Source: Candidatus Latescibacterota bacterium
Lineage (GTDB): Bacteria; Krumholzibacteriota; Krumholzibacteriia; JACNKJ01
Direction of reading: 5' to 3'
Length of the DNA: 64,000 nt
Assembly (NCBI GenBank): GCA_020633725.1
Contig: JACKDC010000001.1
Location: 620,001-684,000, forward strand
This document shows positions 25,090-33,634 of this stretch, one piece after another; within the stretch, counting starts at the first letter, position 1, and every line of letters starts with the position of its first letter. Under the pieces are notes generated by a model. It was not told the origin of the DNA. It made no database searches and saw only the letters and a program-made list of their open reading frames with translations. A program made the position numbers and the translations under genes.

Positions 25090-26793
25090 GTGCTGACCCA
25101 CCTGCGCATCCGCAACCTGATCGTGGTGGAGGAGGCCACGCTCGAGCTGGCCCCGGGCCTCAACGTGCTCAGCGGCGAGACCGGCGCGGGGAAGTCCGTG
25201 CTCCTGGCGGCCCTGGCCCTGGTCACGGGCGCGCGGGCGCGCACGGACTGGATCCGTCCCGACGCGGATCGCGCGGTGGTGGAGGGCTTCTTCATGCCCT
25301 CGCGGAGCGTTCGGGCCGCGCTGGAGGCCCAGGGCATCGAGGCCGGCGAGGAGGGCCTCTCCCTGCGCCGCGAGCTCAGGGCCGACGGCCGCAGCCAGGC
25401 CTGGTGCGAGGGCTTTCCGCTGAGCGTGGGACGTCTCAAGACCCTCGGCGCGCTGCTCCTGGAGCGGCAGGACCAGCACGGCCAGCTCGCCCTGGCCAGC
25501 GAGGACGCCCAGCGCGCCCTCGTCGACGCCGCCGCCGACAACCGCCCGCTCCTCGAGCGCTACGCGCAGGAGCTGGAGGCGGTCCGCGGGCTGCGCCGGC
25601 AGGAGGAGCAGCTTGCCGCCCGCCTGGCGGCCCTGCGCGAGGACGAGGACTACCTCCGCTTCCAGCTCGACGAGATCGACGCCCTCGCCCCCGAGCCCGG
25701 CGAGCGCGAGGCCCTGGAGCAGGCCGAGCGCCGCCTCCGCAACGCCGCCCGCCTGGGCGAGACCTACAGGACGCTCCTGCAGCGCCTGGAGGGCGGCAGC
25801 GGACTCCTGGAGGGCCTGGGCGCTCTGGAGGGCCTCCTGGAGCGCCTCGAGCGCCTGGGCGACGTCCCCGTGGACCTGGATCTCGCCGCCGTCAGCGCCC
25901 CGCTGGAGGAGCTGGCCGCGACCCTGCGCAACCGCGCCGAGGACGGCCTGCTCGAGGCCCGCCGCGGCGAGGACCTCGCGGAGCGCCTGGGCAGGCTGAG
26001 CGCCCTGGAGCGGAAGCACGGCCGGGACCTGGAGGCCATCCTGGCCTGGGCCGCAGAGCAGCGCGAGCTCCTGGCCCAGCTGGACGACCAGGACGCCCTC
26101 CTGGCGGAACGCGCCCAGGTCCGCGCCGAGGCGGAGGCCGCTCTTTCCCGCACCGCCGCCGAGCTGAGCAAGCGCCGGCGCTCGGCCGCCGCTGCCCTCG
26201 GCAAGGCTTGGCAGGAGCGCCTGGGCCTCCTCGGCCTCGAGCGCGCGACTCTGAGAATCGACGTCAAGCAGGAGCCGGATCCCGATGGCTGGCTTGAAAT
26301 TGCCGGCAAGCGCCTGAGGGCGGGTCCCGAGGGTGCCGACCGAGTGGAAGTCCGCATCCGAACCAACCCGGACCTGCCCGAGGGCGGCCTGGGCGAGGTG
26401 CCCAGCGGGGGCGAGCTGTCGCGCATCGCCTTCGCCCGGCATCTGATCGCGGACCGCGCGTCGGAGCCGGCGGCGCCGACGCTCATCCTCGACGAGGTGG
26501 ATGCCGGCATCGGCGCCGATCTGGCCGGCGCGCTGGCCGAGCAGCTGGAGGCGCTCGCCGGTCGGCGTCAGATCCTGCTGGTGACGCATCAGCCCCGGCT
26601 CGCCGCCGTCGCGCAGCGGCAGTTCTGCGTGCGCAAGGACTTCGGCGAGCAGCGCACGCGAACGCGCGTAGTCGTGGTGGAGGGCGCGGAGCGCGAGCAG
26701 GAGATCGCCCGCATGCTCGGCGAGGCCGAACCCGGCCGCGAGACGCGGGCCCTGGCGAAGCGCCTGCTCGCGGCCGCGGGGCGCGGCGCCTGA
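25090..26793 (+). CDS. recN: DNA repair protein RecN
   Basis: A 567-residue SMC-like ATPase for double-strand break repair. N-terminal LTHLRIRNLIVVEEATLELAPG and Walker A GETGAGKS; a long coiled coil (about 170-370, rich in Glu/Arg/Leu repeats); the signature loop PSGGELSRIAFARHLI; Walker B TLILDEVDAGIGADLAG; and the D/H-loop region LVTHQPRLAAVAQ. GTG at 25090 is the start; the open frame upstream only shadows nadK. The coiled-coil section is unusually rich in Arg/Ala because of the GC content. It ends 51 bases before tRNA-Arg. Confidence 0.95.
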   Translation: MLTHLRIRNLIVVEEATLELAPGLNVLSGETGAGKSVLLAALALVTGARARTDWIRPDADRAVVEGFFMPSRSVRAALEAQGIEAGEEGLSLRRELRADGRSQAWCEGFPLSVGRLKTLGALLLERQDQHGQLALASEDAQRALVDAAADNRPLLERYAQELEAVRGLRRQEEQLAARLAALREDEDYLRFQLDEIDALAPEPGEREALEQAERRLRNAARLGETYRTLLQRLEGGSGLLEGLGALEGLLERLERLGDVPVDLDLAAVSAPLEELAATLRNRAEDGLLEARRGEDLAERLGRLSALERKHGRDLEAILAWAAEQRELLAQLDDQDALLAERAQVRAEAEAALSRTAAELSKRRRSAAAALGKAWQERLGLLGLERATLRIDVKQEPDPDGWLEIAGKRLRAGPEGADRVEVRIRTNPDLPEGGLGEVPSGGELSRIAFARHLIADRASEPAAPTLILDEVDAGIGADLAGALAEQLEALAGRRQILLVTHQPRLAAVAQRQFCVRKDFGEQRTRTRVVVVEGAEREQEIARMLGEAEPGRETRALAKRLLAAAGRGA

Positions 26794-26844
26794 CCACGAT
26801 TTCCCTGGCAAAGCCCTTGAGGATTCCCTAGATTCGACTGCGCT

Positions 26845-26918
26845 GCGCCCGTGGCTCAGCTGGATAGAGCGCTTGCCTCCGGAGCAAGAGGTCGCAGGTT
26901 CGAATCCTGCCGGGCGTA
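26845..26918 (+). tRNA. tRNA-Arg (anticodon CCG)
   Basis: Acceptor GCGCCCG/CGGGCGT (G1-T72 wobble); D arm GCTC...GAGC; anticodon stem CTTGC/GCAAG, loop CTCCGGA giving CCG; T arm GCAGG TTCGAAT CCTGC. Discriminator A, followed by CCT. A weak promoter (TAGATT at 26829-26834) lies 10 bases upstream. A protein gene begins only 9 bases after the tRNA end. Confidence 0.95.
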
Positions 26919-26927
26919 CCTGGAGCT

Positions 26928-27164
26928 ATGTTCATCACCCGCCTCATCCTCATCCTCCTCGGATTCTGGGTCGTCCGCCAGTTGCTGGGGGCGTGGGCGC
27001 GCACCCGGCGCCCTCGAGAGACTCGGAACGAGGCTCAGCCGCGCGCGCCGGGGGAGCCGCTGCCCTTCGATGGCGCGAACATCCGCGACGCTGAGTTCGA
27101 GGACCTGGAGTCCTCCGCCGGGGAGGGCGAACAGGGGCGGGGCGCCGGTCAGGGCCGCCCATGA
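26928..27164 (+). CDS. Small membrane-anchored protein of unknown function
   Basis: A 78-residue product: one N-terminal transmembrane helix (FITRLILILLGFWVVRQLL, about 2-20), then a basic juxtamembrane stretch and a hydrophilic Glu/Gly/Arg-rich tail. It resembles in layout short DUF4834-like proteins (single helix, a basic patch, then a tail with an 'IRDAEFED' acidic stretch), but I cannot assign a family with confidence. The ATG is 9 bases after the tRNA-Arg end and GGAG at 26922-26925 is very close to it. It overlaps the next gene by 4 bases (ATGA). Confidence 0.6.
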   Translation: MFITRLILILLGFWVVRQLLGAWARTRRPRETRNEAQPRAPGEPLPFDGANIRDAEFEDLESSAGEGEQGRGAGQGRP

Positions 27165-27514
27165 CCGCGGATTTCGGGCGACGCCGCGGGCGCGTCCGGC
27201 CACGGAGTCAGGGCGACGGCCGCTTTCGCAGGGGTCGGCGCACGCGTGAGGCCTTCGCCAGCAAGCTCGTGCAGGCCATCACCATGACCGTGCTCTGCGG
27301 CGCCCTGTTCTGGTTGCTGGCCACCGCGGTTCGCCTGGTGCGGGCCCACTTCGACGAGGCCGGCGGCCCGCAGGCATGGCTCTTGCCGCTTGTCATCGGG
27401 GCGATCCTCGTGTTTCTACTCTACCGCCTGGTCCGGCTCTGGCGCGAGGTGCTCGAGCTGGGCCGGGAGTTGAAGAGCAGTCCCAAGTCAATGAACGACA
27501 ACGATCTAGACTGA
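27161..27514 (+). CDS. Small two-helix membrane protein of unknown function
   Basis: A 117-residue protein. The N-terminal 35 residues are strongly basic (RRRGRVRPRSQGDGRFRRGR). Two transmembrane segments follow (about 43-62, ITMTVLCGALFWLLATAVRL, and 77-96, LLPLVIGAILVFLLYRLVRL), then a short acidic tail. The start overlaps the preceding stop (ATGA), so both small proteins are probably made together and may interact. I do not recognise the family. The next gene, a nucleotide-sugar dehydrogenase, begins 68 bases downstream with a good ribosome site. Confidence 0.65.
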   Translation: MTADFGRRRGRVRPRSQGDGRFRRGRRTREAFASKLVQAITMTVLCGALFWLLATAVRLVRAHFDEAGGPQAWLLPLVIGAILVFLLYRLVRLWREVLELGRELKSSPKSMNDNDLD

Positions 27515-27582
27515 GGCCCGGAGCGCCGCCCCCGACGCCAGGATGGCGTGGCGACGCTCCCGGTCCCGAGCAGGAAGTGACA

Positions 27583-28890
27583 ATGTCCCATCTCGAGACG
27601 CTGAAGGCAAAGATTGCCGCGGGTGACGCGCGCTGCGCGGTCATCGGCCTGGGTTACGTGGGGCTGCCCCTCGCGGTGGAGTTCGCGAAGAGCGGCATGA
27701 AGGTGGTGGGCGTGGACCTGGACGCCCGGAAGGTGGACGCCATCGGCCGGGGCGAGAGCTACATCCAGGACGTCCCGTCGGCCATCGTGGCGCCGCTCGT
27801 GAAGCAGGGGCTGCTGAGCGCCAGCACGGACTTCTCCGTGCTCAGGGACGTCGACACGATCAACATCGCCGTGCCCACGCCCCTCGGCAAGACGCGGGAC
27901 CCGGACATCTCCTACATCGTGGCCGCCACGGACGAGATCGCCCGGCACATGAGCGATGGCACGCTGGTCATCCTCGAGAGCACGACCTACCCCGGCACCA
28001 CCGACGAGGTCATCCTGCCGAAGCTCGAGGCCACCGGCCGCGAGGTCGGCAAGGACTTCTTCCTCGCCTTCAGCCCCGAGCGCGTGGATCCCGGCAATCC
28101 CAAGTTCCAGACGCGGAACATCCCGAAGGTCGTCGGCGGCATCACGCCCGCCTGCACGGACGTCGCCGTGGATCTCTACGCGAAGGCCATCGAGACGGTG
28201 GTGCCCGTGTCGTCGAGCCGCGTGGCCGAGACGGTCAAGCTGCTGGAGAACACCTTCCGCTCGGTGAACATCGGCCTGGTCAACGAGATCGCCCTGATCT
28301 GCAGCCGCATGAACATCAACGTCTGGGACGTGATCGACGCCGCGGCCACCAAGCCCTTCGGTTTCATGCCCTTCTACCCGGGGCCCGGGCTGGGCGGCCA
28401 CTGCATTCCCATCGACCCCTTCTACCTCTCCTGGAAGGCGCGGCTGCACGGCTTCGAGGCGCGCTTCATCGAGCTGGCCGGCGAGATCAACGGCCACATG
28501 CCCGACCACGTGGTGGAGGTCGTCACCAACGCGCTGAACTCGCAGAAGAAGTCCGTGAACGGCGCGCAGATCCTCGTGCTCGGCGTGGCCTACAAGGCCG
28601 ACATCGACGACTACCGCGAGTCCCCGGCGCTGGACATCATCAAGCTGCTGCAGGGGCGCGGCGCGCAGGTCAGCATCCACGACGACTGGGTGAAGGGGCA
28701 GATCCCCGAGCTGACGGGCGTCCCGCGGAGGGCGCTGGACGCGGCCGGCCTCAAGGACGTGGACGTGGCGGTCGTCGTCACGCATCACAAGCAGGTGGAT
28801 TACGCGGGGCTGCTGGAGCGGCTGCCTCTCGTGGTCGACTCCCGGAACGTCTACAAGGGCGTCGAATCCGAGAAGATCTTCAGGCTCTAG
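27583..28890 (+). CDS. UDP-N-acetylhexosamine / UDP-glucose-type nucleotide-sugar dehydrogenase
   Basis: A 435-residue NAD-dependent dehydrogenase oxidising C6 of a UDP-sugar to a uronic acid. The N-terminal Rossmann motif is VIGLGYVGLPLAVEFAKSG. The catalytic Cys lies in PGLGGHCIPIDPFYLSWKA (about 260-278). The central helix contains ETVKLLENTFRSVNIGLVNE and the C-terminal UDP-binding domain has VLGVAYKADIDDYRESPAL. YxSWKA and ESTTYPGTT favour the WbpA/WecC branch over plain Ugd. ATG 27583 follows AGGAAG. Together with the next-gene epimerase it would make UDP-GalNAcA-type sugars for the surface glycans of the 5' end. Confidence 0.9.
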   Translation: MSHLETLKAKIAAGDARCAVIGLGYVGLPLAVEFAKSGMKVVGVDLDARKVDAIGRGESYIQDVPSAIVAPLVKQGLLSASTDFSVLRDVDTINIAVPTPLGKTRDPDISYIVAATDEIARHMSDGTLVILESTTYPGTTDEVILPKLEATGREVGKDFFLAFSPERVDPGNPKFQTRNIPKVVGGITPACTDVAVDLYAKAIETVVPVSSSRVAETVKLLENTFRSVNIGLVNEIALICSRMNINVWDVIDAAATKPFGFMPFYPGPGLGGHCIPIDPFYLSWKARLHGFEARFIELAGEINGHMPDHVVEVVTNALNSQKKSVNGAQILVLGVAYKADIDDYRESPALDIIKLLQGRGAQVSIHDDWVKGQIPELTGVPRRALDAAGLKDVDVAVVVTHHKQVDYAGLLERLPLVVDSRNVYKGVESEKIFRL

Positions 28891-28899
28891 GAGGCACGC

Positions 28900-29850
28900 A
28901 TGGCCAGGATCCTCGTCACCGGCGGCGCCGGGTTCATCGGCAGCCACATCGCCGCCGCCCTCGTGGCGGACGGCAACCAGGTGGTGATCCTCGACAACTT
29001 CTCCACGGGACACGAGTCCAACCTGGAGGAGATCGCGGGGCAGATCACCGTGGAGCGCGGCGACCTGCGCGACATGGACGCCGTGCGCCGCGCGACGGCG
29101 GGCTGCGACTACGTCTTCCACGAGGGCGCGCTGGCTTCGGTGCCGCGTTCGGTGAAGGACCCGGAAAGCAGCAACGCGGTGAACGTGGGCGGCACGCTGA
29201 ACGTGCTGCAGGCGGCGCGCGACGCGGGCGTGAAGCGCGTGGTCTACGCGGGCAGCAGCTCCGCCTACGGCAACACCGAGGTGAGCCCGAAGCACGAGGG
29301 CCTGACGCCGCAGCCGCTGTCGCCCTATGCGGTGAGCAAGCTCGCCGGCGAGCACTACTGCCGCGCGTTCAGCGCGGTCTACGGTCTCGAGACGCTGAGC
29401 ATCCGCTACTTCAACGTCTTCGGACCGCGTCAGGATCCGGACTCGCCCTACGCCGCCGTGCTGCCGATCTTCACGAAGGAGCTGCTGGCCGGCCGCTCGC
29501 CGCGCATCGACGGCGACGGCGCGCAGACGCGCGACTTCACCTACGTCGCCAACGTCGTGGAGGGCAATCTCCGCGCGATCGCCGCGCCGAAGACGGCCGG
29601 CGAGAGCGTGAACGTCGCCTGCGGCGGGTCCTACTCCGTGCGCTATCTCTTCGACCAGATCCGCGATCAGCTGGGAGTGGACCTCGAGCCCGAGTTCGGC
29701 CCGCGCCGCGCGGGCGACGTGGATCACTCCCAGGCGGACATCGCCCTGGCCGGGGAGCTCATCGGCTATGCGCCGGTGGTCAGCTTCGAGGAGGGGCTCC
29801 GCCGCACGGTCGACTGGTACCGGGCAACCGCCACCGCGGGCGGACGCTGA
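28900..29850 (+). CDS. NAD-dependent UDP-(N-acetyl)glucose 4-epimerase
   Basis: A 316-residue extended short-chain dehydrogenase. NAD motif GGAGFIGSHIAAALVADG, then VVILDNFSTGHESNL; catalytic SSSAYG (Ser) and YAVSKLAGE (Tyr/Lys); substrate loops RYFNVFGPRQDPDSPYAAV and DGDGAQTRDFTYVANVV. These match the GalE/WbpP family; the RQDPDSPYAAVLP sequence is typical of WbpP-type enzymes acting on N-acetylated sugars. The product probably feeds the same exopolysaccharide as the upstream dehydrogenase. It starts 9 bases after that gene and ends 16 bases before a response regulator. Confidence 0.92.
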   Translation: MARILVTGGAGFIGSHIAAALVADGNQVVILDNFSTGHESNLEEIAGQITVERGDLRDMDAVRRATAGCDYVFHEGALASVPRSVKDPESSNAVNVGGTLNVLQAARDAGVKRVVYAGSSSAYGNTEVSPKHEGLTPQPLSPYAVSKLAGEHYCRAFSAVYGLETLSIRYFNVFGPRQDPDSPYAAVLPIFTKELLAGRSPRIDGDGAQTRDFTYVANVVEGNLRAIAAPKTAGESVNVACGGSYSVRYLFDQIRDQLGVDLEPEFGPRRAGDVDHSQADIALAGELIGYAPVVSFEEGLRRTVDWYRATATAGGR

Positions 29851-29866
29851 GCATGAGGGCGCGAAC

Positions 29867-31288
29867 GTGGCCGATCTGATCCTGGTTCTGGACGATCAGG
29901 ACGCCGTCCGGCGCCTCCTGTCCCAGAACCTCGCGGGCGAGGGGCGCGAGGTTCGCTGCGCCCCGCTGCCCGCGGATCTGGACGCGCTGCTGCGCGACAC
30001 CCAGCCCGCCCTGCTCATCCTCGACCCCGGGCCCGCCGTGGACCTGGGGCACCGCCTCGACGGGATCGGCCGGCAGTGGCCCGACCTGCCCGTCATCCTC
30101 CTCAGCTCCCAGGCCTCGGTGGCGGACGCGGTGCAGGCCATGCGCCACGGCGCCGTGGACTACCACGCCAAGCCGCTGCCCCTCGCCGAACTGCGGGCCT
30201 CCGTGGAGCGCGCGCTGGACGGGCGGGGGGAGGAGCGCGAGCTCATCGAGCGGCGCCGCCGCTTCCGCATGGGGGACGGACAGGACTTCTATCGGTCCAC
30301 CAGCGAGGCCATGGCCAAGGTCTACGACGACGCCCTGATGGTGGCCATGAGCAAGGACACGACCGCGCTGATCACGGGAGAGAGCGGGACGGGCAAGGAG
30401 GTCGTCGCCCAGCTCGTCCACCGCCTCAGCCCGCGCCACGCCCAGCCCTTCATGGAGCTGAACTGCGCGGCCATCCCCTCGGAGCTGCTCGAGAGCGAGC
30501 TCTTTGGCCACGAGGCCGGGGCCTTCACCGACGCCAAGGAGGCCAAGGCCGGCCTCTTCGAGACGGCCGATCGCGGCACGATCTTCCTCGACGAGATCGG
30601 CGAGATGAGCATGGGCCTCCAGGTCAAGCTCCTGCGCTTCCTCGAACGCAAGAGCTTCCGGCGCGTGGGCGGCACCCACGAGCTCACCGTGGACGTGCGC
30701 ATCCTCTCGGCCACCAACCGCGATCTCCGCGAGATGGTCTCCGCGCGGCAGTTCCGCGGCGATCTCTACTACCGCCTCAACGTGGTGCCGATCGTGATCC
30801 CGCCGCTGCGAGACCGGCGCGAGGACATCCTCCCGCTCATCACGCACTTCTTCGGCGAATTCAACCCGCGCTTCAACCGCAACTTCACCCGCATCGACGA
30901 CGCCGCCCGCCGCCTGCTCATGGACTACCCCTGGCCGGGCAACATCCGCGAGCTGAGGAACGTGGTCGAGCGCATCGTGCTGATGGAGGAAGGCCCCACC
31001 CTCGGCGCCACGCAGCTGCGTCCCTACCTCTCGGGCAGCTGGGAACAGGTGCCCGAGACCTTCCCGCGGCGCCTGGCGCGGCTGCTCGAATCGCCGATCC
31101 CCGAGGAGGGCGTCGAGCTGGACGAGCTGCTGAAGGCCGTCGAGCGCACCTTCATCGCCAAGGCCTACAGCCAGACCGGCGAGAACCAGAGCCGCGCGGC
31201 GGAGCTGCTCGGGCTCGGCCGCGACAAGCTGCGCTACCGCATGAAGCAGCTCGACCCCCAGGACGCGCGCCAGGAGAGTGAGCGATGA
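29867..31288 (+). CDS. Sigma-54-dependent response regulator (NtrC family)
   Basis: A 473-residue activator. The receiver domain (1-120) has the acidic pair VLDDQD, a presumed phosphoacceptor in LLILDPGP, LLSSQAS and the Lys of YHAKPLP. The AAA+ domain (about 145-380) has Walker A GESGTGKE, the sigma-54 contact loop GAFTDAKEAKAGLFE (GAFTDA rather than GAFTGA), and Walker B GTIFLDEIGEM. The C-terminal Fis-type helix-turn-helix reads NQSRAAELLGLGRDKLRYRMKQL. GTG 29867 is the start; the upstream open frame only shadows the epimerase. No partner kinase is adjacent. Its stop overlaps the lptE-like start by 4 bases. Confidence 0.93.
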   Translation: MADLILVLDDQDAVRRLLSQNLAGEGREVRCAPLPADLDALLRDTQPALLILDPGPAVDLGHRLDGIGRQWPDLPVILLSSQASVADAVQAMRHGAVDYHAKPLPLAELRASVERALDGRGEERELIERRRRFRMGDGQDFYRSTSEAMAKVYDDALMVAMSKDTTALITGESGTGKEVVAQLVHRLSPRHAQPFMELNCAAIPSELLESELFGHEAGAFTDAKEAKAGLFETADRGTIFLDEIGEMSMGLQVKLLRFLERKSFRRVGGTHELTVDVRILSATNRDLREMVSARQFRGDLYYRLNVVPIVIPPLRDRREDILPLITHFFGEFNPRFNRNFTRIDDAARRLLMDYPWPGNIRELRNVVERIVLMEEGPTLGATQLRPYLSGSWEQVPETFPRRLARLLESPIPEEGVELDELLKAVERTFIAKAYSQTGENQSRAAELLGLGRDKLRYRMKQLDPQDARQESER

Positions 31289-31803
31289 GGGGAGGCCGCC
31301 TCGCGCGCCTGGCCCTCGCCGCGCTGCTCCTGCTGGGCGTCGCCTCCTGCGGGCACTACCACAGCACCAGTCGTGGGCGCACCCTGCAGGGGACGATCGC
31401 CATCCCCTTCCTCGAGAATCGCACGGCGCAGCCCGACCTGGAGCTGCGCGCCACCGAGGCCCTCATCGACGCCATCGAGGCCGACGGCGGCCTGCGCCTC
31501 GTGCCACGCGGGCAGGAGCGCTATCTGCTCACCGGCACCGTGGCGCGCTACGGCGAAGCGCCCTTCTCGATCGGGGATGCGGGCACCGCGGACGAGTACA
31601 AGCTGAGCCTCGTGCTCATGCTGAGCTTCCGCGACCAGGAGACCGGGGACGACCTCTGGAAGGACCGCCGCTTCTCCGGCAGCGAGAGCTTCTTCGTCGA
31701 GGGCAGCGCCGCGGGCGAGGAGCTCACCCGCGATCGCGCCGAGGAGAAGGCGCTGCAGCAGATCATCGACGCCGTCCTCAACGCCATCTTCGGGGACTGG
31801 TAG
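31285..31803 (+). CDS. lptE: LptE-like LPS-assembly lipoprotein
   Basis: A 172-residue lipoprotein. Signal peptide with lipobox VASC (Cys about 22), then a CGHYHS start common in LptE (CGYxF). A mixed alpha/beta domain follows, with IAIPFLENRTAQPDLELRATEALIDAIEADG and the late GEELTRDRAEEKALQQIIDAVLNAI helix. LptE plugs LptD in the outer membrane for LPS insertion. The neighbour holA (next, 1 base apart) is the classical bacterial context for lptE, which supports the call given low sequence conservation. It implies LPS and a diderm cell. Confidence 0.8.
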   Translation: MRGGRLARLALAALLLLGVASCGHYHSTSRGRTLQGTIAIPFLENRTAQPDLELRATEALIDAIEADGGLRLVPRGQERYLLTGTVARYGEAPFSIGDAGTADEYKLSLVLMLSFRDQETGDDLWKDRRFSGSESFFVEGSAAGEELTRDRAEEKALQQIIDAVLNAIFGDW

Positions 31804-31804
31804 C

Positions 31805-32848
31805 ATGGCCGCCCGGGGCGCGCGCAGCAGCTCGGATCCGCTCGCGCCCCTGCGCGCGGACCTCGCCAAGGGCATCCGCCCCAGCTACCTCTTCACCGGC
31901 GAGAGCGACTGGGTGCGGCGCGAAGCGGTCCGCCTTCTGCGCGACGCCTGCGTCCCCGAGGAGAGCCGCCAGTTCTCCTACGAGGAGCGCACGCTCGACC
32001 GCTTCGCCGACTGGGCCGAGATCGAGGCCCTGCTCCGCAGCTACTCCTTCTTCGATCCGCGCAAGCTCGTCCACCTCGAGGTCGGGAGCAAGCTCGACGA
32101 CGACTTCCGCGCGGCGCTGTCCCGCTTCCTGGACGAGGCGCCCGGTCAGAACGTCCTCTGCCTCAGCGCGCCGAACCTCGAGCAGCTGATGGCGGCCAAG
32201 AACCGCGTCGTGAAGCAGAAGGGGCTGGCGCTGAAGTTCGAGAACATGAGTGCCGCCGCGTTGACCGACTGGACCGCCGCGCGCCTGCGCGAACAGGGAC
32301 TGGACTTCGCCCCCGGCCTGCCGGCGCGCCTCGTCGCCGCGCTGCCGCCGGACCCCGGCGAGATCGCCGGCGAGATCGACAAGCTGCGCCTCGCCTGCCC
32401 GCCCGGGCACCGCCTCCAGCCCGCCGACCTGGATCGCCTGGTGGGCGTGCAGCGCCTCGAGGACGTCTGGCGCCTCACCGAGCTGCTGCGCCCGGGCCGC
32501 GAGGCCGAGGCGATGGCCCTGCTCCACGAACTGCTCGGCAGCGGGCTCGGCTTCAAGAGCATGCTGGGCGCGCTGAACTACAGCATCACCATGCTGCTGC
32601 GCGCACGGCTGCTGCTGGACGAGGGACTGCCGCCCGCCCGCGCCGCCGCGGCGCTGCCCACCTACCCGCAGCGGGCGCGGGAGGCCGTCGACCGCGCGAA
32701 AGCCCTGAAAAAGCGGGAACTCCTGACCTGGATCCTCAATTTGCAGAAGCTGGACGTCCGGCTGCTGCACGGCTCCGCCGCCCTGGAACGGGAGCTCGTC
32801 GAGATCACGCTGCTGGCCTCCCTGCGCGGCGAGGCGCTTCGGGGCTGA
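31805..32848 (+). CDS. holA: DNA polymerase III subunit delta
   Basis: A 347-residue clamp-loader wrench subunit that opens the beta sliding clamp. Visible: PSYLFTGESDWVRREAVRLL near the N-terminus, a central AAA-like domain without functional Walker A, QNVLCLSAPNLEQLM, and the C-terminal helical collar region (EAMALLHELLGSGLGFKSMLGALNYSITMLLRARLL). The length and lptE linkage fit. A new promoter follows immediately, so holA ends the operon starting at 27583 (or at the tRNA-Arg). Confidence 0.9.
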   Translation: MAARGARSSSDPLAPLRADLAKGIRPSYLFTGESDWVRREAVRLLRDACVPEESRQFSYEERTLDRFADWAEIEALLRSYSFFDPRKLVHLEVGSKLDDDFRAALSRFLDEAPGQNVLCLSAPNLEQLMAAKNRVVKQKGLALKFENMSAAALTDWTAARLREQGLDFAPGLPARLVAALPPDPGEIAGEIDKLRLACPPGHRLQPADLDRLVGVQRLEDVWRLTELLRPGREAEAMALLHELLGSGLGFKSMLGALNYSITMLLRARLLLDEGLPPARAAAALPTYPQRAREAVDRAKALKKRELLTWILNLQKLDVRLLHGSAALERELVEITLLASLRGEALRG

Positions 32849-32852
32849 GCCC

Positions 32853-32881
32853 TTGCCCCGGCGACCGCCGGCTGATAGCTT
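32853..32881 (+). promoter_or_regulatory. Promoter of the thioredoxin-like gene
   Basis: TTGCCC (32853-32858), 17-base spacer, TAGCTT (32876-32881). The predicted start is 27 bases before the ATG at 32915, which has GGAGAG as ribosome site. Confidence 0.6.
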
Positions 32882-32914
32882 TCCGCATTCCACCCGCAGA
32901 CCTGGAGAGAACGC

Positions 32915-33565
32915 ATGCGCGCACTGCTGATCGCCGCCACCGCCGTCCTGCTGGCCGGGGCGCTGGTCCCGGACGGCCCCACGTCGGCCCGCGAGATCCT
33001 CGACAACGACACCGTGGGCGCGGCGCGGGACTCCCTCTGGCAGGAGGGCCACAACTACCGCCAGTGGATCTACGACCAGAACTTCATCGGCGACGACAAC
33101 GCGAACCTCGACCCGGAGATCAGCTTCCTGGCCGACGGCCGCGTGCGGACGCATCCCTCGCGGGTCTACTTCTACGACGATCTCGACGTCGCCTTCCGCA
33201 AGGCCAAGGACACGGGCCTGCCGCTCGCCTTCTACATCTTCGATCACACCTGCAGCGACTGCCTCTTCGTCCTGCCCCAGCTCTATCGCATTCCCGAGGT
33301 GGTGGAGGCGAGCAAGGACTTCGTCAACTGCTACGTGGAGCTGCCCCGGCAGCGGCGCGAGGCCATGGATGCGGGTCTGATGACGTCCTCGCTCACGGTG
33401 CAGTTCTTCCTGCCGGGCGGCCGCCGCCTGCGCGTGGTCACCAGCCCGGACGACGAGAAGCTCCTGAAGAGCTACGCGGACATCAAGGCCTACGTCGCGG
33501 ACCTGGCCGAGGACGAGCTCTACCAGGAGCCCCGCCGGATGAGCACGTCCCGCAGCGGCTACTAG
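32915..33565 (+). CDS. Exported thioredoxin-fold protein with CxxC
   Basis: A 216-residue secreted protein with a signal peptide (1-25, LLIAATAVLLAGALV). A thioredoxin-like domain (about 85-190) has the sequence AFRKAKDTGLPLAFYIFDHTCSDC...; CSDC is a CxxC redox pair preceded by a strand, as in thioredoxin-like YyaL/DUF255-related exported proteins. Downstream strands include VNCYVELPRQ and LTVQFFLPGGRRLRVVT (cis-Pro region not clear). It is probably periplasmic, a disulfide reductase or chaperone. It is a single-gene unit bounded by its own promoter and a strong bidirectional terminator. Confidence 0.75.
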   Translation: MRALLIAATAVLLAGALVPDGPTSAREILDNDTVGAARDSLWQEGHNYRQWIYDQNFIGDDNANLDPEISFLADGRVRTHPSRVYFYDDLDVAFRKAKDTGLPLAFYIFDHTCSDCLFVLPQLYRIPEVVEASKDFVNCYVELPRQRREAMDAGLMTSSLTVQFFLPGGRRLRVVTSPDDEKLLKSYADIKAYVADLAEDELYQEPRRMSTSRSGY

Positions 33566-33582
33566 CGTCGGCGTCCAAACGA

Positions 33583-33611
33583 AAACGCCGGGGAGTCGCT
33601 CCCCGGCGTTT
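33583..33611. terminator. Bidirectional terminator between convergent genes
   Basis: A perfect 13-bp stem AAACGCCGGGGAG / CTCCCCGGCGTTT (33583-33595 and 33599-33611) with loop TCG, between the stop of the thioredoxin-like gene (+) and the stop of the SGNH lipoprotein (-). A-rich on one side and T-rich on the other, it can act on both strands. Confidence 0.88.
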
Positions 33612-33634
33612 CGCGTATCCAGCGCCGCGGCCGC

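Noticed and set aside
30511..30560. GAFTDA instead of GAFTGA in the sigma-54 activator as loss of function.
   Set aside because: Variants at this position occur in functional activators, and all other motifs are intact.
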